From the NCBI RefSeq assembly GCF_022603395.1, contig NZ_JAIBKA010000004.1, forward strand, positions 412,828 through 476,827: 64,000 nt of DNA, read 5' to 3'. Positions 7,645-16,924 of this stretch are shown in pieces. A program made the translations under genes and the position numbers. Source of the DNA: Desulfoferrobacter suflitae (lineage in GTDB: Bacteria > Desulfobacterota > Syntrophobacteria > Syntrophobacterales > Syntrophobacteraceae). The notes under the pieces were generated by a model. The model made no database searches and was not told the origin of the DNA. It worked only from the letters and a program-made list of their open reading frames with translations. Numbering within the stretch: the stretch's first letter is position 1; each line of letters opens with the position of its first letter.

Positions 7645-9864
7645 TCAGTGGGGAAGAGTGATGTTCAAAGCAAGCTGGTTGCCGTCGGTTTTGCGCAGAT
7701 TAATGAGGCCCCTGTGCTTGTGGATGATCATCTTGGCCAGCGGCAGGTCCAACGTCTTGGAAGGGTCCAGGCGGCTGGTGAAGGGGTAAAAAAAATGTTC
7801 AATGTCATCCTCTGAAATCTGCACTGCCGTTACCTTCATTTCCAAATGAACGGCATGTTCACCCGGGTAGGTCCGCACTTCCATGCGCCCGCCGGGCTGG
7901 CAATAGTCCAGCAGAGCTTTTGTCAAGCTTTCCAACACCTTGGTGAAAAGAATGGTATCGAGGGCAACGGCCGGCAGGTGTGGAGACAGGTTCAACTGGA
8001 GCTTTACAGCATATTCCCGGCAAATCTTTTCCTGGTCGGCGAGGATGCGCTTTAGTAAGTCATTTAGCGAGGATCTGTCCAAAACAACCTCAAAGGGCTT
8101 GAGGTAAGCTAAGGTTTTTTCCAGGATCTTCTCCAGTCGTGCAACCTCCTGGACAATGATCTGCACTTTCTCTCGATTGGGATCCGTTTCCGGCAGCGTC
8201 TGCAGCAGCCTTCGAGCAAAACCGCCGGCGGCCACCAGCGGATTTCTAATTTCATGGGCCAGGCGCGCGGAGACCTCGCTCAAAGTGCGCAGTTCTTCCG
8301 TCTGAATGATTTGCTGCTGCAAGCGATGTCGATCGGTAATGTTCACCAGAAATCCATCGACCGTTTCGACGTTTCCTTGTTCGTCCAGTATGGGCAGGGC
8401 ATGGCCTTGCACGAAAATGAGCTTGCCATTGGCGTGGCGGATTCGGTATTCCGCCTTAAATTCGATGCCATCCTTCAGGCAACGGTCCATCAGGGGCCAG
8501 ATACGATTGCGATCCTCCTCCCAGACTTTTTGCTTCCAGAAATCCTCTTGCTGCAACACGTCGCGCACCGTCATGCCGGCCAGGTCCTGGATGAAATGGT
8601 TGATGAATATCAACTTGCCGTCCCCCAGCAAGCGATAAACCACCAGCGGCACATTCTCCACCAGGGTCCGATATTTCTCCTCTGATTCCCGCAGAGCACG
8701 CGTCCGCAGGTGAACCATATGTTCGAGATTGTCGGTGTAGTTTTGAATTTTGGTGCGCGAGACATTTAACGCGGTGAGCATATCATCCAGAGCTGCGGCC
8801 AGATCCCTCAGTTCCCCGGAGGGGTTGATGTCGAGCGGCTTCACCTGCCTGCCGAGAGCAATCTGTCGGGCAAAAGCCACCATTTTGGCAATGGGTTTGG
8901 TGAAGTAGCTGCTGATTACATAGATGCCTCCAACCGAGAGCAGCATCCCAATGATGCCGATTCCCAGCATCAATTGACGATAATGATCAATGGAATTCAA
9001 GGTTGCCGCACGGCTCACACACAGCTCCACCAAGGCGACCGTGTTGTTCTTGTAATCCTGAACGGCACCCACCATGACCGCATAAGGTTTGTCGGCGACT
9101 TTACGCAGGAGCAGCTGCGGATTTCGCGTGCGGAACACATCCCTGTAGGCCGGATCGTTTCGCTCGATGGGATGCGGGAAGGTGGTGTCGAGACTGGAAA
9201 AAGAATTGCCCTGGTCTGCGGGGAGCAAAAAAGATGCCTCGATGCCGAACTGCTCCTTGAGCTGTTCGAGGAATACGGATCCAAAACTGAATCCGATCTC
9301 AGTGGTCCCCACCAGGCGGTTTTGATAGAAGACCGGCGCCACACCCCGTATGCCGAACCCGGTCAAGCCCTTCTCAAGACCGTAGGTTTCCTGCGAGATG
9401 GCCACAGCATCCTCAATGGTTTTGCGATAATCGAGGTTGTCGCCGAACTCGTAAAGGCGGTGCAGACGCAGGAACATTGTTGGCGACAGGTCATGAAAAT
9501 TGAACTGGCTGATGCCGTAGTTCTTTTTCATGAAAACGTAGGCGGGGTAACAGAGCTTGATCAAGCGTAACCGATCTCGATGGGCCAGGGCTGCAGCAAC
9601 TTCGGGATTGCGGGCGAAGTTGGAGGCGAGGCTGACCGCCCAGCGTCCTTCCAGCGCGAGATTGTGCTCGAAGGCCCGGTAATAGCCAAAAAGACGCTCC
9701 CGTTCCTGCTGTCGGATGAGTTCGTTTTGGCTGAGGATAGCCAGGCCCACAAGGGAAAAAGTGCCGATGAAAGCGAGAAACAAAAAGGGAATGCTCAGCC
9801 GATAACGAAGGGGCAGGTTGCGCAGAAATCCTTTGGAGCGATTGCTGGCTGTTCTATTCTCCAT
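7645..9864 (-). CDS. Membrane sensor histidine kinase with a degenerate ATP-binding domain
   Basis: A 739-residue membrane receptor. Helices at about residues 22-46 and 296-320 flank a periplasmic double-Cache-like sensor with the dCache_3-style text GFGIRGVAPVFYQNRLVGTTE. HAMP follows at 320-373, PAS-PAC at 390-515, and a dimerisation domain with the phospho-acceptor His537 in LAHEIRNPL. The expected catalytic domain is abnormal: the N-box Asn is missing (TKVLESLTKALLDYC), no DTGxG G1 box can be seen, and the G2 region reads SKTLDLPLAKMII instead of GTGLGLA. The fold seems kept (HHxGxI-like HKHRGLINL). It may therefore not phosphorylate by itself. It lies downstream of gltX on the same strand; no response regulator is adjacent. 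Confidence 0.85.
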   Translation of the reverse strand: MENRTASNRSKGFLRNLPLRYRLSIPFLFLAFIGTFSLVGLAILSQNELIRQQERERLFGYYRAFEHNLALEGRWAVSLASNFARNPEVAAALAHRDRLRLIKLCYPAYVFMKKNYGISQFNFHDLSPTMFLRLHRLYEFGDNLDYRKTIEDAVAISQETYGLEKGLTGFGIRGVAPVFYQNRLVGTTEIGFSFGSVFLEQLKEQFGIEASFLLPADQGNSFSSLDTTFPHPIERNDPAYRDVFRTRNPQLLLRKVADKPYAVMVGAVQDYKNNTVALVELCVSRAATLNSIDHYRQLMLGIGIIGMLLSVGGIYVISSYFTKPIAKMVAFARQIALGRQVKPLDINPSGELRDLAAALDDMLTALNVSRTKIQNYTDNLEHMVHLRTRALRESEEKYRTLVENVPLVVYRLLGDGKLIFINHFIQDLAGMTVRDVLQQEDFWKQKVWEEDRNRIWPLMDRCLKDGIEFKAEYRIRHANGKLIFVQGHALPILDEQGNVETVDGFLVNITDRHRLQQQIIQTEELRTLSEVSARLAHEIRNPLVAAGGFARRLLQTLPETDPNREKVQIIVQEVARLEKILEKTLAYLKPFEVVLDRSSLNDLLKRILADQEKICREYAVKLQLNLSPHLPAVALDTILFTKVLESLTKALLDYCQPGGRMEVRTYPGEHAVHLEMKVTAVQISEDDIEHFFYPFTSRLDPSKTLDLPLAKMIIHKHRGLINLRKTDGNQLALNITLPH

Positions 9865-10073
9865 CGATTACAGTCTCAAGGCGGCGGCCAATTTTCCATG
9901 ATGCTTCAGATGTTCAGATGGGAGCCAAACCCAAATCGTGCCGGATCATAACACGTTTTTGGGGATTTTTGCCAAATTATTGTGAAAAAGGCCGGGGTGA
10001 TCGAGTTACTCGAGGCGCATGACGAAACCCGACAGAATGTGAGAGGACACATGGGATCGCTCTCGCCGCCACA

Positions 10074-10096
10074 CCGCCATAGATTGGCGATGGCGG
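10074..10096. other. Inverted repeat between gltX and the kinase gene
   Basis: CCGCCAT (10074-10080) is the exact reverse complement of ATGGCGG (10090-10096) with a 9-base loop. It sits just past the gltX stop codon and upstream of the minus-strand kinase gene. No T-run follows on either strand, so it is not a classical terminator. It could be an mRNA-end stem or a protein-binding site. The rest of the 285-base gap shows nothing I can name. Confidence 0.35.
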
Positions 10097-10149
10097 CCCC
10101 GGGCACTGCACAGGCAGCTGTTTTGCGGCACGAACCGCCGACGAAAATT

Positions 10150-11553
10150 TCAGCGGCTCTCGATGTATGCCAAAGCGAGCTTCATGCGCTGCAGGACAGT
10201 GTCCTTGCCGAGCACGTCGATGACCTCAAAAAGCCCGGGACTGGCGGTCATTCCCGTCAAGGCGACACGCACCGGCTGAGCTATCTTACCCAGCTTCATC
10301 CCCATCTCATCGACCACAATCCGCCTGAAAACCTGCTCGAGGCCGGCCTCGTCAAAAACTTCCAGTGTTCCCATGGCCCCGGTTAATTTGGCGAAAGCTT
10401 CTTTGACCTCGGGCGTCAAGAATTTCTTGGCCGCGGCTGGATCATATTCGATAGATTCGGCCAGGTAAAATTTCATGGATTGCGCCAGCTCCACAAGGGT
10501 ATGCACACGGGGCTGCAATGTTTTCACCGCTTTTGCCAGATATTTTTCGGGCTTTTCAGGGTAATTGAAGGATTTCAGGTAGGGTTTCAACAGCACGGTC
10601 AGTTCTTCCGGGGCCTTTTCCCGCAAGTAGTGCGCGTTCAGCCACAGCAGCTTGTCTGGGTCAAAAATGCCGGGTGCTTTGCCGACATTGTCCAGGCTGA
10701 ATTTCTCGATGAGCTCTGCGCGACTGAAAATTTCCTGATCTCCGTGCGACCACCCCAGGCGAACCAGGTAATTGACCAAAGCTTCCGGCAGGTATCCCAT
10801 TTCTTTGTAGGCCATGACCGATGTGGCGCCATGGCGCTTGGACATGCGCGTGCGATCCTGGCCCAAAATCATGGGGACATGCCCGAAAAACGGCAGCTTC
10901 ACTCCAAGGGCCTGATAAATAAGAATTTGCCTGGGTGTGTTGTTGACATGGTCGTCACCGCGTATGACATGCGTGACGTTCATGGTGATGTCGTCAACAA
11001 CGACGGCGAAGTTGTAGGTCGGCATGCCGTCGCTTCTCTGCAGCACCAGATCGTCCAGTTCGGAGTTGTCAAAAAAAATCGGCCCCTTGATCAGGTCGTT
11101 GAGAACCGTTGTTCCCGAATCGGGCGTGCGGAAACGAACCACACGATCTGGTCCGGGTCCCAGCCCCAGATTTCTGCACAAGCCGTCGTATTTTGGCTTG
11201 AGCCCGGCTGCCGAAGCTTGCTGCCTGCGCTTTTCCAGCTCTTCGGGTTGACACCGGCAGTAATAGGCCGATCCGTTTTCTATGAGCTTCTGCAAATATT
11301 CTCGGTACAGATCAAGTCGCTGGGTCTGATAGAAGGGTCCCTGGTCCCAATCAAGGGAAAGCCAATCCATGGCATCCAGGATCGCCTTGATGGACTCGTC
11401 GGTGGAGCGGATTTGGTCCGTATCTTCAATTCTCAGGATGAACTGCCCCTTGTGGTGGCGGGCAAACAGCCAGTTGAAAAGTGCCGTGCGTGCGCCACCT
11501 ATATGAAGGTAACCCGTCGGGCTTGGGGGAAAGCGAGTAATCACCGGCTCCAT
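10150..11553 (-). CDS. gltX: Glutamyl-tRNA synthetase
   Basis: Class I aminoacyl-tRNA synthetase that charges tRNA-Glu, 467 residues as usual for the bacterial enzyme. The HIGH-type motif is in PPSPTGYLHIGGARTALFNW at the N-terminus, LRIEDTDQ follows, and the KMSKS-type motif is RMSKRHG. The insert CRCQPEELEKRR has the Cys residues found in zinc-binding members. Start ATG 11553 is chosen because MEPVITRFPPSPTGYLH is the conserved beginning and AAGGAG precedes it. The reading frame extends 22 codons further upstream, but that text is not conserved. Whether it is discriminating or also charges tRNA-Gln cannot be settled here. Confidence 0.95.
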   Translation of the reverse strand: MEPVITRFPPSPTGYLHIGGARTALFNWLFARHHKGQFILRIEDTDQIRSTDESIKAILDAMDWLSLDWDQGPFYQTQRLDLYREYLQKLIENGSAYYCRCQPEELEKRRQQASAAGLKPKYDGLCRNLGLGPGPDRVVRFRTPDSGTTVLNDLIKGPIFFDNSELDDLVLQRSDGMPTYNFAVVVDDITMNVTHVIRGDDHVNNTPRQILIYQALGVKLPFFGHVPMILGQDRTRMSKRHGATSVMAYKEMGYLPEALVNYLVRLGWSHGDQEIFSRAELIEKFSLDNVGKAPGIFDPDKLLWLNAHYLREKAPEELTVLLKPYLKSFNYPEKPEKYLAKAVKTLQPRVHTLVELAQSMKFYLAESIEYDPAAAKKFLTPEVKEAFAKLTGAMGTLEVFDEAGLEQVFRRIVVDEMGMKLGKIAQPVRVALTGMTASPGLFEVIDVLGKDTVLQRMKLALAYIESR

Positions 11554-11814
11554 CGGTATTGTGCTCCTTGTAGATGATCTGTGCAATTTTGCTGAAAAAA
11601 TGCGAGTAACGGATAACACACTGTCCGGTTAAACTCAAGAACGAGAAAATCCCTGAAGCCAAACACATTTGTCAATGCCGCCGTGGACAAAATGCTTACA
11701 CCCTGCACAGGGAGCTTGCCCTGATCACTGCCTTCTGGCAGTATGACGCAAATCAGCAACGTACCCATGAGAGGGTGGCCGATTGGTTGATCTTGGTGGA
11801 AAGGTGAGTAGAAT

Positions 11815-12312
11815 ATGAAAAAATTAGTCCATGTTCTTGCCTTATTCGTTGTAATAGTTTCCTTTTGCAGCTGCGGTTCAGCCCCGGATGAGAATGAAAC
11901 CATTTACCGCCAGCTGCCGAATGTCAAAATGAGAGTCGTCGATGTTTCCAACAGCACCGAGGAATTATTCGATGTGGATGTTATCGGCATGCTGTGGAGC
12001 GCCCTCGATCAGTCGTTGAAGAGGCGGGACATGCTGTGGCCGGGAGAAGCGGCGTACGCTCCCTACACCATCAGAGCTACGATTCTCAAATATCAGAAGG
12101 GCAGTGCATGGTATCGCTGGGCTTTGCCCATGTGGGGCAAGACCTATTTGACCGTGAGGTGCGACGTAATAAAGGATGGCAATGTCTTTACCAGTGCTGA
12201 GGCGGAAAAAGAGATCACCTTTGGCGATGGTACGTTCACACGCGGTGCCTGGCGCAAGATTTTTGGAGAGGTTGCCGAGGATCTCATCACGCAAATCGCT
12301 GCCAAGATGTGA
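11815..12312 (+). CDS. Small putative lipoprotein of unknown function
   Basis: A 165-residue protein with a Lys-containing start (MKKLVHV), a hydrophobic core and a Cys at residue 20 in SFCSCGS that could be lipidated, although the box is not ideal. The mature part carries mixed charge and aromatic residues (YTIRATILKYQKGSAWYRWALP) and ends in KIFGEVAEDLITQIAAKM, a layout seen in small outer-membrane lipoproteins that bind a partner. A ribosome site, GGAAAGG, is at 11799-11805. It lies between divergent gltX and yceD and seems to be a single-gene unit. I do not recognise the family. Confidence 0.75.
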   Translation: MKKLVHVLALFVVIVSFCSCGSAPDENETIYRQLPNVKMRVVDVSNSTEELFDVDVIGMLWSALDQSLKRRDMLWPGEAAYAPYTIRATILKYQKGSAWYRWALPMWGKTYLTVRCDVIKDGNVFTSAEAEKEITFGDGTFTRGAWRKIFGEVAEDLITQIAAKM

Positions 12313-12489
12313 CGATTGAACGGCTGGTGGCATGCTCTGCCATTGCAGGGAGGAGGGTTCGGGGCTGCTGTTGCCAAGCCATGCGGACACGTTGATTTTG
12401 ACCGCCGTTGACCTTGTGGTTAAAATCTCTTGACAGTTTAAAGGGAATTTCTATACTCACCCATTTACACATTCCGACAAGGGGTGACA

Positions 12490-13032
12490 ATGCGGGTGCG
12501 CGTTGACGAGATACCGGAATCAGGTCGGTTTCTGCATTTTCACTGGGGCCAGAACCGATTGAAACAATACATGCAGCCGGACGATCCGTTTGCAATGGAG
12601 TTGGTGCGGCCGGTGAACGTGGACCTGGAAATCCACAAGCGGCCGGATCACATCCGCATTATCGGGTCCATCGAGTCGATTCTTCGGCTCACATGCCACA
12701 GGTGCCTGGATGATTTCCAGTGGCTGTTGCGGGAACAGGTGGATGTTTTTTTGGTGGAAGACAAGAACTTGCCCCAGGACGAAGAAAAAGAACTGGAAGT
12801 TGATGAGCTCGAATATGAGTTCTTTGACGGAGAAATTATAGAATTGGATCAATTGGTAGCCGAACAGATTTTTCTTGCCCTGCCCTACAAGGTTCTTTGT
12901 TCAGAAAGCTGCAAAGGGCTCTGTCAGAACTGTGGGGCCAATCTCAATCAAGCAGCTTGCAGTTGCCGGCGAAGTACAAAAACATCCCCTTTTGCCGGGC
13001 TCGAGCAAATGAAAGAGCAATTGGTTCGGTGA
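12490..13032 (+). CDS. yceD: YceD/DUF177 family protein, ribosome-associated
   Basis: DUF177 proteins are needed in many bacteria and plants for normal 23S rRNA accumulation and are almost always encoded directly before rpmF, as here. The 180-residue product has the DUF177 core LRLTCHRCLDDFQ around residue 60 and the C-terminal CSESCKGLCQNCGANLN, whose Cys residues form a likely zinc knuckle together with an added CSC. Start ATG 12490 follows AAGGGG (12479-12484) by 5 bases. rpmF begins 47 bases after its stop, with its own AAGGAG. Confidence 0.88.
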   Translation: MRVRVDEIPESGRFLHFHWGQNRLKQYMQPDDPFAMELVRPVNVDLEIHKRPDHIRIIGSIESILRLTCHRCLDDFQWLLREQVDVFLVEDKNLPQDEEKELEVDELEYEFFDGEIIELDQLVAEQIFLALPYKVLCSESCKGLCQNCGANLNQAACSCRRSTKTSPFAGLEQMKEQLVR

Positions 13033-13079
13033 TGGTGGTTTTGTCCTCTGCAGTTAACCATTAAGGAGAATTCTAAAAA

Positions 13080-13262
13080 ATGGCTGTACCAAAGCGTAAG
13101 ACTTCCAAAGCTCGAAGAGATAAAAGGCGTGCTCATAACAACCTCACCCCGCCGTCCTTGTCCCGTTGCCCACAGTGCTCAGAACCTCGCTTGCCCCATA
13201 GGGTTTGTCCGACGTGTGGCTATTATCGCGATCGTGTTGTCCTGGACTTTGAGGAGGAATAG
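13080..13262 (+). CDS. rpmF: Ribosomal protein L32
   Basis: A 60-residue basic protein of the large ribosomal subunit. It begins [19 protein letters not shown], the standard L32 start, and carries the zinc ribbon CPQC...CPTCGYY with the full set of four Cys. The preceding AAGGAG at about 13065 gives a strong ribosome site. In many bacteria it is followed by plsX-fabH-fabD of phospholipid and fatty-acid synthesis. In this window those genes are absent, and an unusually long gap leads instead to an acyl-CoA dehydrogenase. Confidence 0.97.
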   Translation: MAVPKRKTSKARRDKRRAHNNLTPPSLSRCPQCSEPRLPHRVCPTCGYYRDRVVLDFEEE

Positions 13263-13738
13263 CATCTGTCCAACAGCGATCAGCGACAGATGGTGTTGGG
13301 AAATGCGGTAGACACTGTGGATTGCAGCCATCCTCTCTGAATATCGTATGGGACTCCCCCCGGTAAACAAACAAGTCCTACCGCTTTAAGTCCTGGAAAT
13401 TCACAAAAGCAGATAAGGATGGCAATGCAGGCTCACACCTTTTGCACGTATCGCCATGAATCGGCATGGTGCCGCATGCTCTTGTATTTCCATCCGTGAG
13501 TTGCAGGCCCGTGCGAGCACCAGCACAACGCAGCAAGAGTCCCCGATGGGCATTAGGCTGAATTGCTCCCCGGGCTCTATCCGGTGATCGCCGGCATGCC
13601 CTCGACCAGGGCACTGATTGCAGAGGGCAAGGTGTTGAGGACCGGTTACGGCTCTATATGTTCCCCGCCAAGGCAAGCAATGGCAGCCAGGACAGTCAGA
13701 AAATGCACGGTTTTTTCCCGATTGGGTAAGGAGGATAG
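13263..13738. other. 476-base gap after rpmF without a recognisable gene
   Basis: Immediately after rpmF an inverted repeat pairs CATCTGTC with GACAGATG (about 13264-13290), possibly a transcript end, though no T-run follows. Further on I see only short non-conserved frames. The minus-strand frames at 13378-13614 and 13401-13676 overlap in different phases and have no ribosome site. The gap ends in a strong GTAAGGAGG (about 13726-13735) serving the acyl-CoA dehydrogenase. In related genomes this place usually holds plsX, fabH and fabD, and I see no remnant of them in any frame. Confidence 0.5.
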
Positions 13739-14908
13739 ATGAACTACTTTTTGACAGAAGAACAACAGATGATCCAGGAGCTGGCTGCCCAGATTGCCCG
13801 GGAAAAAATCAAACCGGTGCGCGCGCAATTGGACGAGCAGGAAGAGTTCCCCTGGGAGATCATGCAGGTTTTGGCCCAAGCGGACTTGTTCGGACTCTAT
13901 ATCCCCGAGGAATACGGGGGTATGGGAGGGGGTATCTTAGAGAATTGCCTGGCCATCGAGCAACTGGCACAGGCCTGCATCGGTGTCGCGACCAGTTTCG
14001 CCGCCAGTGGTCTGGGGGCGTACCCGATATTGCTTTACGGCAGTGAAGAGCAGAAGCAGCGCTACCTTCCCGAAGTAGCCGCAGGCAAGCGCCTGGCCGC
14101 TTTCGGCCTGACCGAATCAAGCGCCGGCAGCGACGTCTCCGGCATCAAGACCACGGCCGTGCGCGACGGGGACCACTACCTGCTGAACGGAAACAAGCAG
14201 TGGATTACCAATGGGGGCGAGGCCGAGATCTACTCGGTGCTGGCCTTGACCGACCGCAGCAAAGGGCCGCGCGGCGCAAGTTTTTTCATTGTGGAAAAAG
14301 GGGATCCGGGCTTTTCTTTTGGCAGGAAGGAGAAAAAGCTGGGGATCCGGGCTTCCGCCACCAGGGAACTTATTTTTCAGGACTGCCGTATTCCCAAAGA
14401 CCGGTTGATAGGCCGCGAAGGGATTGGCTTCATCAATGCCATGAAGACTTTTGACAAGTCGCGTCCGGGCATCGCCGCCTTGGGAGTGGGACTTTCCCAG
14501 GGTGCGCTGGACCTTGCGGTGGAATACGCGCGGCAACGCGAACAGTTCGGCAAGCCCATCATTACATTTCAGGCCATCCAGCACAAGCTGGCCAATATGG
14601 CGATCAAGACCGAAGCTTCCAGAGCGCTGCTCTACGCCGCTGCCCGCCACATGGACACGGAGCCGCCCGATGCCAGCAAACTGGCGGCGATGGTGAAGGT
14701 GTTTTCCGGGGATGTCGCCATGGAAGTCGCTACGGACGCCGTTCAAATACTGGGGGGTTACGGCTACATGCAGGATTATCCGGTGGAGAAGATGATGCGG
14801 GATGCCAAAATTCTGCAAATTTACGAAGGCACGAACGAAATCCAGAGAAACATTATCGGACAGGAGCTCAACAAAGAATACAGTCGAATCAAAGAGACTT
14901 TCTTCTAG
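13739..14908 (+). CDS. Acyl-CoA dehydrogenase
   Basis: FAD enzyme of 389 residues, the normal size, that interconverts acyl-CoA and 2-enoyl-CoA and exchanges electrons with ETF. Family text is clear: LTESSAGSDVSGI (FAD and substrate binding), WITNGGEA, and near the end ILGGYGYMQDYPVEKMMRDAKI followed by IYEGTNEIQR with the catalytic base Glu363. The downstream etfB and ferredoxin-etfA genes provide its electron partner. Acyl chain length cannot be deduced. Its place between rpmF and fabG suggests a link with fatty-acid metabolism, possibly running as an enoyl reductase; that is inference. Confidence 0.93.
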   Translation: MNYFLTEEQQMIQELAAQIAREKIKPVRAQLDEQEEFPWEIMQVLAQADLFGLYIPEEYGGMGGGILENCLAIEQLAQACIGVATSFAASGLGAYPILLYGSEEQKQRYLPEVAAGKRLAAFGLTESSAGSDVSGIKTTAVRDGDHYLLNGNKQWITNGGEAEIYSVLALTDRSKGPRGASFFIVEKGDPGFSFGRKEKKLGIRASATRELIFQDCRIPKDRLIGREGIGFINAMKTFDKSRPGIAALGVGLSQGALDLAVEYARQREQFGKPIITFQAIQHKLANMAIKTEASRALLYAAARHMDTEPPDASKLAAMVKVFSGDVAMEVATDAVQILGGYGYMQDYPVEKMMRDAKILQIYEGTNEIQRNIIGQELNKEYSRIKETFF

Positions 14909-14941
14909 CAAGAGGCTTTTCGTTAGAAAGAGGTGCACTCC

Positions 14942-15733
14942 ATGCACATCGTTGTATGCATCAAACAGGTTCCCGACACCAAAAACGTTCGCATTGATCC
15001 CGACACCCATACTCTGGTCCGGCAGGGTGTGGAGAGCATCATCAATCCCTTCGATCTGTTTGCTGTGGAAGCCGCTCTGCAAATAAAGGATGCATCGAGC
15101 GCCACAATCACGGTCATCACCATGGGACCGCCGCAGGCCGAAGAGGCATTGCGAGAGGTTTTGTCGCGCGGAGTCGACGCGGCGCTTTTGTTGAGTGACC
15201 GAGCCTTTGCCGGCGCCGACACCTGGGCTACTTCCGTTACCCTGTCTGCGGCCATTCGCAAACTGGGAAACGTCGATCTTATTCTCTGCGGCAAGCAGGC
15301 GGTGGACGGGGATACCGCTCAGGTGGGTCCGGAAGTGGCGACGTTGCTCGATATACCCTATGCCACCTTCGTGAAGAAAATGGAACCGCTGGACGCACAA
15401 CACCTGAAGGTGACCAGGCAAACCGATGAAGGTACCGAAGTATGGAAACTGTCGACCCCGGCACTGATCACCGTCATCAAGGAGGTGGGAGAACCCCGCT
15501 TGCCCTCCCTGCGCCACAAGATGCGCGCCAAGAAGGCGGCTATCCCCGTATGGGGAATTGCCGAACTGGGGCTCGATGCCAATGATGTGGGACTGTGCGG
15601 CTCGTTCACACAGGTGGTGAGAGTCTTTTCGCCGCCGCGGCGGACCGACCGGGTCATCATCGAAGGGAGCCTCGAAGAGCAGGTGGAGCAACTCTACAGA
15701 TACCTGAAGGAAGCCAAGGTACCAGGAATATGA
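14942..15733 (+). CDS. etfB: Electron transfer flavoprotein subunit beta, bifurcation-type motif
   Basis: 263-residue ETF beta subunit that with EtfA accepts or donates electrons for the acyl-CoA dehydrogenase. It starts MHIVVCIKQVPDTKNVRIDP. The nucleotide loop at residues 117-130 reads GKQAVDGDTAQVGP, the form found in ETFs that bind a second FAD and bifurcate electrons, whereas classical ETFs have DDDxxQTG there and bind AMP. ATG 14942 is preferred to GTG 14933 because AAAGAGG lies 8 bases ahead. The stop codon overlaps the etfA start (ATGA). Confidence 0.93.
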   Translation: MHIVVCIKQVPDTKNVRIDPDTHTLVRQGVESIINPFDLFAVEAALQIKDASSATITVITMGPPQAEEALREVLSRGVDAALLLSDRAFAGADTWATSVTLSAAIRKLGNVDLILCGKQAVDGDTAQVGPEVATLLDIPYATFVKKMEPLDAQHLKVTRQTDEGTEVWKLSTPALITVIKEVGEPRLPSLRHKMRAKKAAIPVWGIAELGLDANDVGLCGSFTQVVRVFSPPRRTDRVIIEGSLEEQVEQLYRYLKEAKVPGI

Positions 15734-16920
15734 AAGCACTTGTTGATGGCAAGAAATGCACCGTTTGCGGGGTGTGCTCCGATGTTTGCCCGTTTGGGGC
15801 CATCACCGTCGGTGAAACCAGTGTCGAGATCTCCGATGAATGCACCTTGTGCGGTATGTGTGTGGACACCTGTGAGTTCGGCGCCATCTCTCTGCCGGAA
15901 GTGGGTGCCGGGCCCGCTGCGGATTTGGCCGACTACAATGGTGTATGGGTATTTGCTGAATGGCGTGACGGCACGGTTCACAAGGTGAGCTACGAACTGC
16001 TGGGGGCGGGACGACAACTGGCGGACAAAAGAGGGGTCGAACTGGCGGCGGTTCTGCTTGGCCATGGACTGGGAGAGGCGCTGTCGTCAGAGCTGATTGC
16101 CTATGGGGCGGACGTCGTCTATCTGGTCGATCATCCACAGTTGGCCCGCTTCACCAATGAAGCCTACGCAGACGTTCTGGTGGACCTGATTCACAAAAAG
16201 CGACCGGAGATTCTGCTGGCTGGTGCCACCAGCATCGGCCGTTCTTTCATCCCGCGCGTTGCCGCCTCCGTCAGGACCGGATTGACGGCGGACTGCACCG
16301 AGCTGGATATCAGCGAGGAGGGGTTGTTGCTGCAGACACGGCCGGCCTTTGGGGGAAATGTCATGGCGACCATTGTTTGCCCCAACAGTCGTCCGCAGAT
16401 GGCGACCGTTCGCCCCAAGGTCATGCGGCCTGTCCGGCAGCCGGAGCATCCGGGGCGCAGCGAAGTCATCGAGGTGTCGGACGGGATCTTCCAGAATCGC
16501 GTGGAAGTGTTGGAGGTCATTCCCGAACAGGATCAAACCGCAAAGCTCACCGAGGCCGATATCATTGTCTCCGGCGGGCGCGGTCTGGGGAAGGCGGAAA
16601 ATTTTGTCCTGCTTGAAGAGCTTGCGCAACTGGTCAAAGGGGCTGTCGGGGCCTCGCGCGGTGCGGTTGAGGAAGGCTGGATTGCGCCTTCGCATCAGGT
16701 TGGACAAACGGGCCGCACGGTTGCCCCCACCCTCTATATGGCCGTTGGGCTGTCGGGGGCCATTCAGCATGTGGTTGGCATGCAGGGCTCAAAGATCATC
16801 GTGGCCGTGAACAAGGACAGGGAAGCGCCGGTGTTCGATGTGGCCAGTTGTGGTGTAGTGGCGGACCTGTTCGAATTCATTCCGGCTTTTATCCGAAAAA
16901 TCAAGCAGGAGCGGGAGTAA
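15730..16920 (+). CDS. etfA: Electron transfer flavoprotein subunit alpha with N-terminal 2[4Fe-4S] ferredoxin domain
   Basis: 396 residues, about 70 more than classical EtfA. Residues 1-55 form a two-cluster ferredoxin: Cys10, 13, 16, 20 and Cys38, 41, 44, 48. The ETF alpha part follows, with a FAD domain toward the C-terminus (SGGRGLGKAENF, GAVEEGW, HQVGQTGRTVAP, and SGAIQHVVGM). Similar ferredoxin-fused EtfA subunits occur in anaerobes, for example in the caffeoyl-CoA reductase complex of Acetobacterium. The fusion suggests electrons can pass to or from an iron-sulphur protein. It is translationally coupled to etfB; fabG starts 4 bases later, so all are likely on one transcript. Confidence 0.94.
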   Translation: MKALVDGKKCTVCGVCSDVCPFGAITVGETSVEISDECTLCGMCVDTCEFGAISLPEVGAGPAADLADYNGVWVFAEWRDGTVHKVSYELLGAGRQLADKRGVELAAVLLGHGLGEALSSELIAYGADVVYLVDHPQLARFTNEAYADVLVDLIHKKRPEILLAGATSIGRSFIPRVAASVRTGLTADCTELDISEEGLLLQTRPAFGGNVMATIVCPNSRPQMATVRPKVMRPVRQPEHPGRSEVIEVSDGIFQNRVEVLEVIPEQDQTAKLTEADIIVSGGRGLGKAENFVLLEELAQLVKGAVGASRGAVEEGWIAPSHQVGQTGRTVAPTLYMAVGLSGAIQHVVGMQGSKIIVAVNKDREAPVFDVASCGVVADLFEFIPAFIRKIKQERE

Positions 16921-16924
16921 TTCC

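Noticed and set aside
13378..13676. Overlapping minus-strand frames after rpmF
   Set aside because: Two phases, no ribosome sites, no conserved text, and no remnant of plsX, fabH or fabD.
14117..15739. 540-codon open frame on the minus strand
   Set aside because: It lies antisense to the acyl-CoA dehydrogenase and etfB, both of which have clear family motifs. Its translation is low in conserved features and it has no ribosome site.
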